From assembly GCF_019504385.1 (NCBI RefSeq), contig NZ_CP080590.1, positions 2,894,001 through 2,958,000 on the forward strand: a stretch of 64,000 bases of DNA. Reading direction: 5' to 3'. This DNA is from Devosia salina (GTDB lineage Bacteria; Pseudomonadota; Alphaproteobacteria; Rhizobiales; Devosiaceae). Position numbers and translations under genes: made by a program. This document shows, piece by piece, positions 60,497-64,000 of this stretch. The notes beneath the pieces are model-generated. The model ran no database searches. It saw only the letters and a program-made list of their open reading frames with translations, and was not told the DNA's origin. Position 1 is the first letter of the stretch, and each line of letters starts with the position of its first letter.

Positions 60497-61799
60497 AGAA
60501 CCGGTCCTGCTCTATGGCGCAGGGCGCGAGGCCCTCTCCACCCGCGCCTTTCTCAAGACCCGGCAGCCAGACCTCAAGGTGTTCGTCACAGTCGATAACG
60601 GCAATGCCGATGTGCCCGAAACCGAGCAGATCGCGATAGCGGACCTGCCGGCCGCCATTCGCGAACACCGCTTCGGCCTGATCGTCAAGAGCCCGGGCGT
60701 TTCGCGCTACAAGCCGGTCTTCGACATCGCGCGCGCGGCCGGCATCCCGGTGACCTCCAATCTCAATCTTTGGGGCGCCGCCTACCGGCACGGGCGCACC
60801 GTGATCGCCATCACCGGCACCAAGGGCAAATCGACAACGGCCACCCTGGTCCACCTGATGCTGACGCGATCCGGGATCGATGCGGGCCTTGCGGGCAATG
60901 TGGGGCTGGCGCCCCTCGAAATCGCCGACAAGCATGCCGTGGTCGTGTTCGAGCTATCGAGCTACCAGACGGCGGACATGAATTTCCTGCCCGATGTGGC
61001 AGCGCTGACCAATCTTTATCCCGAACATGTCGACTGGCACGGCAGCGTCGAGCGCTACTACGCCGACAAGCTGCACCTGATCGACCGTGACGGCGGCTTT
61101 GCCGTTGCCCTGGGCGCTGCGGCCCGCGGCAATGCCCTGGTCGCCAAGGCAGTGCGCGACCACCGCCGCCTGCTGCCCGACCTGACACCGGAACAGAGCC
61201 TGGCCATCGAGAACGCCGTGTCCCGGTCGCGATTGCGCGGGGCGCACAATCTCGACAATGCGCTGCTGGCCGCCCAGATCGCCCTCGGCATCGGGGGAAC
61301 ACTCGATGGCATCATTGCCGGCATTGCCGCGTTTCGCCCCCTGCCGCACCGCCTCGAAGAACACCGCTTCGGCGCCCTCACCATCGTCAACGATTCCATC
61401 TCGACCACGCCCGAGGCGACCAAGGCGGCGCTGGCGGCCTATCCGGGTCGCCGCATTGCGCTGATCGCCGGCGGTCATGAGCGCCAGCAGGATTATGCCG
61501 AGCTCGCCACCCTGCTCTCTCAGCGCGGCGTCACGACGCTGGCAACCCTACCGGTGACCGGCGAGCGGCTCGCCAGCGCCGCCAGTGCCACGGCACCCGA
61601 CGTTCTCGTACTCCCGGCCCCCGATCTCGAGGCGGCCATCGCGTCGCTGGTCGAGCACCAGGCGCGCTTCGATACCATCATCCTCTCGCCCGGGGCCCCG
61701 TCCTACAATCAGTTCAGGAACTTCGAGGAGCGCGGCGCCCGCTTTGTCGACCTGTGTCGCATGAGCTTCGAGGTCTCGGGGACAGCACCCGGTCAGTAG
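60486..61799 (+). CDS. murD2: UDP-MurNAc-L-Ala:L-glutamate ligase (MurD2)
   Basis: 437 residues of Mur-ligase fold: N-terminal Rossmann domain (VLLYGAGREALSTRAFL), ATP-binding ITGTKGKSTTATLVHLML (about 108-125), ELSSYQ, and the C-terminal domain with GALTIVNDSISTTPEATKAAL and LIAGGHERQQDY. Similar in length to MurD, but in MurL operons this paralogue adds L-Glu rather than D-Glu. The assignment to MurD2 rests on the coupling to murL. The 3' end overlaps the convergent regulator gene by seven bases. Confidence 0.88.
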   Translation: MRFEEPVLLYGAGREALSTRAFLKTRQPDLKVFVTVDNGNADVPETEQIAIADLPAAIREHRFGLIVKSPGVSRYKPVFDIARAAGIPVTSNLNLWGAAYRHGRTVIAITGTKGKSTTATLVHLMLTRSGIDAGLAGNVGLAPLEIADKHAVVVFELSSYQTADMNFLPDVAALTNLYPEHVDWHGSVERYYADKLHLIDRDGGFAVALGAAARGNALVAKAVRDHRRLLPDLTPEQSLAIENAVSRSRLRGAHNLDNALLAAQIALGIGGTLDGIIAGIAAFRPLPHRLEEHRFGALTIVNDSISTTPEATKAALAAYPGRRIALIAGGHERQQDYAELATLLSQRGVTTLATLPVTGERLASAASATAPDVLVLPAPDLEAAIASLVEHQARFDTIILSPGAPSYNQFRNFEERGARFVDLCRMSFEVSGTAPGQ

Positions 61800-63547
61800 G
61801 CGCTGATCAGCGACTGCGCCGGCACGCCCACTTCGGCAAGGCTCGCCCCGATCTCTTCCAGCAGGACCGGGTCGCCGATGCGACGGCCCAGATAGGTCAC
61901 GATGCCGAAATTGCGGAAATTGGGCACTTCGAGCACTCGCGGCAATTGCCGGGCGACGGTTTCGGCATCGCCGGACCGTTGCGCCGCGACCAGTGCAAGG
62001 ACCGAGCCCAGTTCGATATCGGCGCGGGCACAGGTCCGCGCCTGGCTGAGAGCGCGATCGAGCGCACCCGCACGCAGGGCCCCCAGCGCTGGCACGCAAT
62101 AGAACCAGCTCGGAATCCGGGTCAGGGGCACCGACTCGATGGCTTTCTGGGCCAGAGGGAGCGCCTCTGACATGCGACCGATCAAAGCCAGGTGCCGCGC
62201 ATGCGCGGCCGTCGCGTCAACACTTGCCGGATTGAGCTGCAGCGCCGTGCCATATTCGGACTCGGCCCGATCATGCATACCCGTCACTTCATGAAGACGC
62301 GCGCGCTGCTCCCACACGAAGAACGAGGTCGGAGCCTGCTGCATCGCTGCGTCGAGGAGCGCCTCGGCCTGCTGCATTCGCGCGGCGTAGTCCTCGGCCG
62401 TTTGCTGCGTGGCCAAACCGCCTTCGGCGATCAGGCTCGCCTTGGCGGCCAGCACCATTCCCGTGTTCTGCTGACTTTCGGGCAGCGACTGGATACAGGC
62501 ATTGGCGCGCTCGGCCGCGCCGGCGGAAAGCGTCGTCCGGTACATGACGAACTGCACTGTGCAGAGATAGAAGTTCTGCTGGCCGCTTGCATCGGTTCGT
62601 TCGAGAAAGTCCCAGGCGCGGGCATGCAGGGGGCCCCGCGTATTGCCCACCAGCAGCAGCATATCCATCGAGATGGCATCGATGCCCGCGCGGCCGATCA
62701 GCTGCTGCTGCGTCGCTTCGAATGACCGGTTCCACACAATGCTGTTGGCCTCGAGGTCGGTGAGGATGGCGCTGACCTGATAGAGACCGGCATCCGTCGG
62801 CGCCCTGCGCACCACACCGGACAGTTCGTAGCCTTCCCGCTGGCTCTGTTGCGCGGTGAGGTCGCTGCGGCTGCCCAGGGACACTGCAACATTGGTAAAG
62901 GGAGCAAAGCCGGTCACCACTTCGATGGCCAGTGCCGAAATGGCCGCGGTGATCGTCGGATCGCCCGTCAGGTTCTGGAACTCCATCACCCGCAGCTTGG
63001 GCATCTGGATGGCCCCGGCGGCAGCGACCTGCTGCTCCCGGCGCGGTCCCCAGGTGGCCAGAGAATAGGTGATCGCCGTTGCGCCCAGCGCCAGAACCAG
63101 CAGCACGAACCAGGATATGGTGATATGGCCGCGCGGGCGGTGAGAAGCAGGGGCCAGCCGGGCCGGTTCGGCTTCTTGTCCGATCACCTGTGCGGGCGTG
63201 ACCGCCGATGCTTCGGTGAATTCGGGGACATAGCGGCCAATCGGGAGCTGAATGCGCAAGGCTTCATCGACACCCGGACCGAGATAGTACTGATCGAGAA
63301 GCCCCCTCAACCGTCGGGCCTGCACCCGCACGATCGGATCGGCCTGGGGATCAAAATCCGGGGGGCGGCCGAAGACGTCGACAGCAATGGAATAGGCCTT
63401 GATCGTCTGCGCATCGCCATTGAGGCGGCGTTCAACGATATAGCTCAGGAATTTGGCAAGCTGCGGCGAGCGGGCAATATCGGGCCAGGCAAGCAGGCGA
63501 TCCAGCGCCCGTTTTACCTCCCCCGCGTCTGCCACGTGCTCCGACAC
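61793..63547 (-). CDS. Membrane-anchored winged-helix/TolB-like/TPR protein
   Basis: 584 residues. Residues about 5-100 form a winged-helix-like module (LARFLSYIVE-type KFLSYIVERRLNG; QADPIVRVQARRLRGLLDQYY) found at the N-terminus of CadC-like and adenylate-cyclase-like Rhizobiales proteins. One membrane helix (about 143-163) follows, then a periplasmic TolB-like segment (PKLRVMEFQNLTGDP, about 180-300) and TPR repeats (ALLDAAMQQAPTSFFVWEQRARL; AESEYGTALQLNPASVDATAAHARHL). The layout suggests one-component signalling from periplasm to DNA. Ligand unknown. Confidence 0.78.
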   Translation of the reverse strand: MSEHVADAGEVKRALDRLLAWPDIARSPQLAKFLSYIVERRLNGDAQTIKAYSIAVDVFGRPPDFDPQADPIVRVQARRLRGLLDQYYLGPGVDEALRIQLPIGRYVPEFTEASAVTPAQVIGQEAEPARLAPASHRPRGHITISWFVLLVLALGATAITYSLATWGPRREQQVAAAGAIQMPKLRVMEFQNLTGDPTITAAISALAIEVVTGFAPFTNVAVSLGSRSDLTAQQSQREGYELSGVVRRAPTDAGLYQVSAILTDLEANSIVWNRSFEATQQQLIGRAGIDAISMDMLLLVGNTRGPLHARAWDFLERTDASGQQNFYLCTVQFVMYRTTLSAGAAERANACIQSLPESQQNTGMVLAAKASLIAEGGLATQQTAEDYAARMQQAEALLDAAMQQAPTSFFVWEQRARLHEVTGMHDRAESEYGTALQLNPASVDATAAHARHLALIGRMSEALPLAQKAIESVPLTRIPSWFYCVPALGALRAGALDRALSQARTCARADIELGSVLALVAAQRSGDAETVARQLPRVLEVPNFRNFGIVTYLGRRIGDPVLLEEIGASLAEVGVPAQSLISAY

Positions 63548-63830
63548 CCTGAAACTCCCGCCACAACGCGACTATTTGCGCCGCTTTACATGTAAAACAC
63601 AAGGGTGGGTTACCCCCGTTTTACCCGATTTTGCCTCCCCCGCGCGGTCAACTTCGATCATACGCCGCCTCGTCGATGTCACGAACTCGACATGTTTCCC
63701 GAGCGGTCAGGCCCCGCCGGGCGTGTTCTACAAACCGTATAAACCACCCTGCCCGAGCGACTACGGCTTTCGGACAGCGATGGCGTTTTGTTGTGTTCGG
63801 ACCCCGTGCGGCACGGGGAAGAGGTGACTG
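63548..63830. promoter_or_regulatory. Divergent region with palindrome TTTACATGTAAA
   Basis: The 12-bp perfect palindrome TTTACATGTAAA (63585-63596) lies 38 bp upstream of the winged-helix gene start. Two further GTTTTAC/TTACCC stretches follow at 63615-63630, and an ACAAACCGTATAAACC stretch with a TATAAA box near 63740 may promote the response regulator gene. No gene is seen. Confidence 0.45.
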
Positions 63831-64000
63831 TTGAACGTTTTATCCGACGATAGCCCATTCATCGCGTTGATTGATGATGACGGGCACTCTGCACACCTGC
63901 TGACCCGCATGTTGCTGGCGCATGGTGCCCCTGATGTCAGGCATTTCGACACCGCTGAAGCCGGCGAGGATTTCCTGTCGATAACGCTGGCGGATACCGG
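63831..64000 (+). CDS. Response regulator receiver-domain protein (3' end outside window)
   Basis: A TTG start at 63831 after AGAGGTG opens a frame running off the window: FIALIDDDGHSAHLLTRML with the conserved acidic DDD of the receiver phosphorylation pocket, then an alpha/beta pattern (VRHFDTAEAGEDFL). The phospho-acceptor Asp lies beyond the end. Output domain unknown. It is divergent from the membrane winged-helix gene. Confidence 0.7.
   Translation, partial: MNVLSDDSPFIALIDDDGHSAHLLTRMLLAHGAPDVRHFDTAEAGEDFLSITLADT

Overview
The window reads as a chromosomal segment of a high-GC alphaproteobacterium of the order Hyphomicrobiales, most likely Devosia or a close relative. This is inferred from the gene blocks lgt-midA-pgeF, prs-rplY-pth, pgsA-moaD-moaE, YbjN-proC and petABC, from the protein sequences, and from sigma-70-like promoters with -10 boxes such as CTATAG, CTATAC and CTAGCT. 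No rRNA, tRNA, CRISPR array or transposase was recognised. The window starts inside uvrB and ends inside a response regulator gene.

Layout. 1-1992: uvrB (5' end missing). 1993-5530: a repeat-rich region enclosing one visibly AT-richer gene, a solitary OLD-family ATPase/TOPRIM nuclease, which looks acquired. 5538-13198: secreted SH3-like proteins, hemH, a LysR-DUF1007/NicO metal exporter unit, a MarR-like regulator, an EamA transporter. 13380-23785: a pteridine-reductase-like SDR translationally coupled to uvrC, corA, a three-gene ABC-2 exporter, a PPOX protein, a DAHP synthase with an aromatic-rich leader peptide and attenuator, then pgsA-moaD-moaE. 23875-30476: ilvE with a divergent MarR, YbjN-proC, a phosphoesterase, ubiK and an STT3-like GT-C membrane protein. 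30735-41374: lgt-midA-pgeF, prs, rplY, pth, a GH4 glycosidase, ychF and two MaoC proteins. 41548-50952: terC, small enzymes, apt, petABC, trmL, hemF and an AAA ATPase with a small partner. 51028-58895: cca, two Nudix hydrolases, GNAT, two glutathione transferase family genes, a phosphoesterase and an MFS transporter. 59075-64000: a MurL-MurD2 peptidoglycan pair, a membrane-bound winged-helix/TPR regulator and the start of a response regulator.

How genes work together. UvrB and UvrC act in nucleotide excision repair. HemF and HemH are late haem-pathway enzymes and PetABC is the haem-containing bc1 complex. Lgt, PgeF, MurL/MurD2 and PgsA serve the envelope. Prs and Apt feed nucleotide metabolism. 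RplY, Pth, YchF, TrmL and Cca serve translation. IlvE, ProC and AroG belong to amino-acid synthesis.

The most unusual signals are non-coding. (1) A family of 60-nt elements made of two hairpins whose stems change by compensatory substitutions between copies: seven copies of exactly 60 nt, two degenerate copies and one half-copy. (2) A putatively leaderless 23-codon leader peptide with a Phe-Tyr-Trp-Tyr-Phe-Ser-Tyr run, followed by mutually exclusive antiterminator and terminator hairpins just before the DAHP synthase gene.
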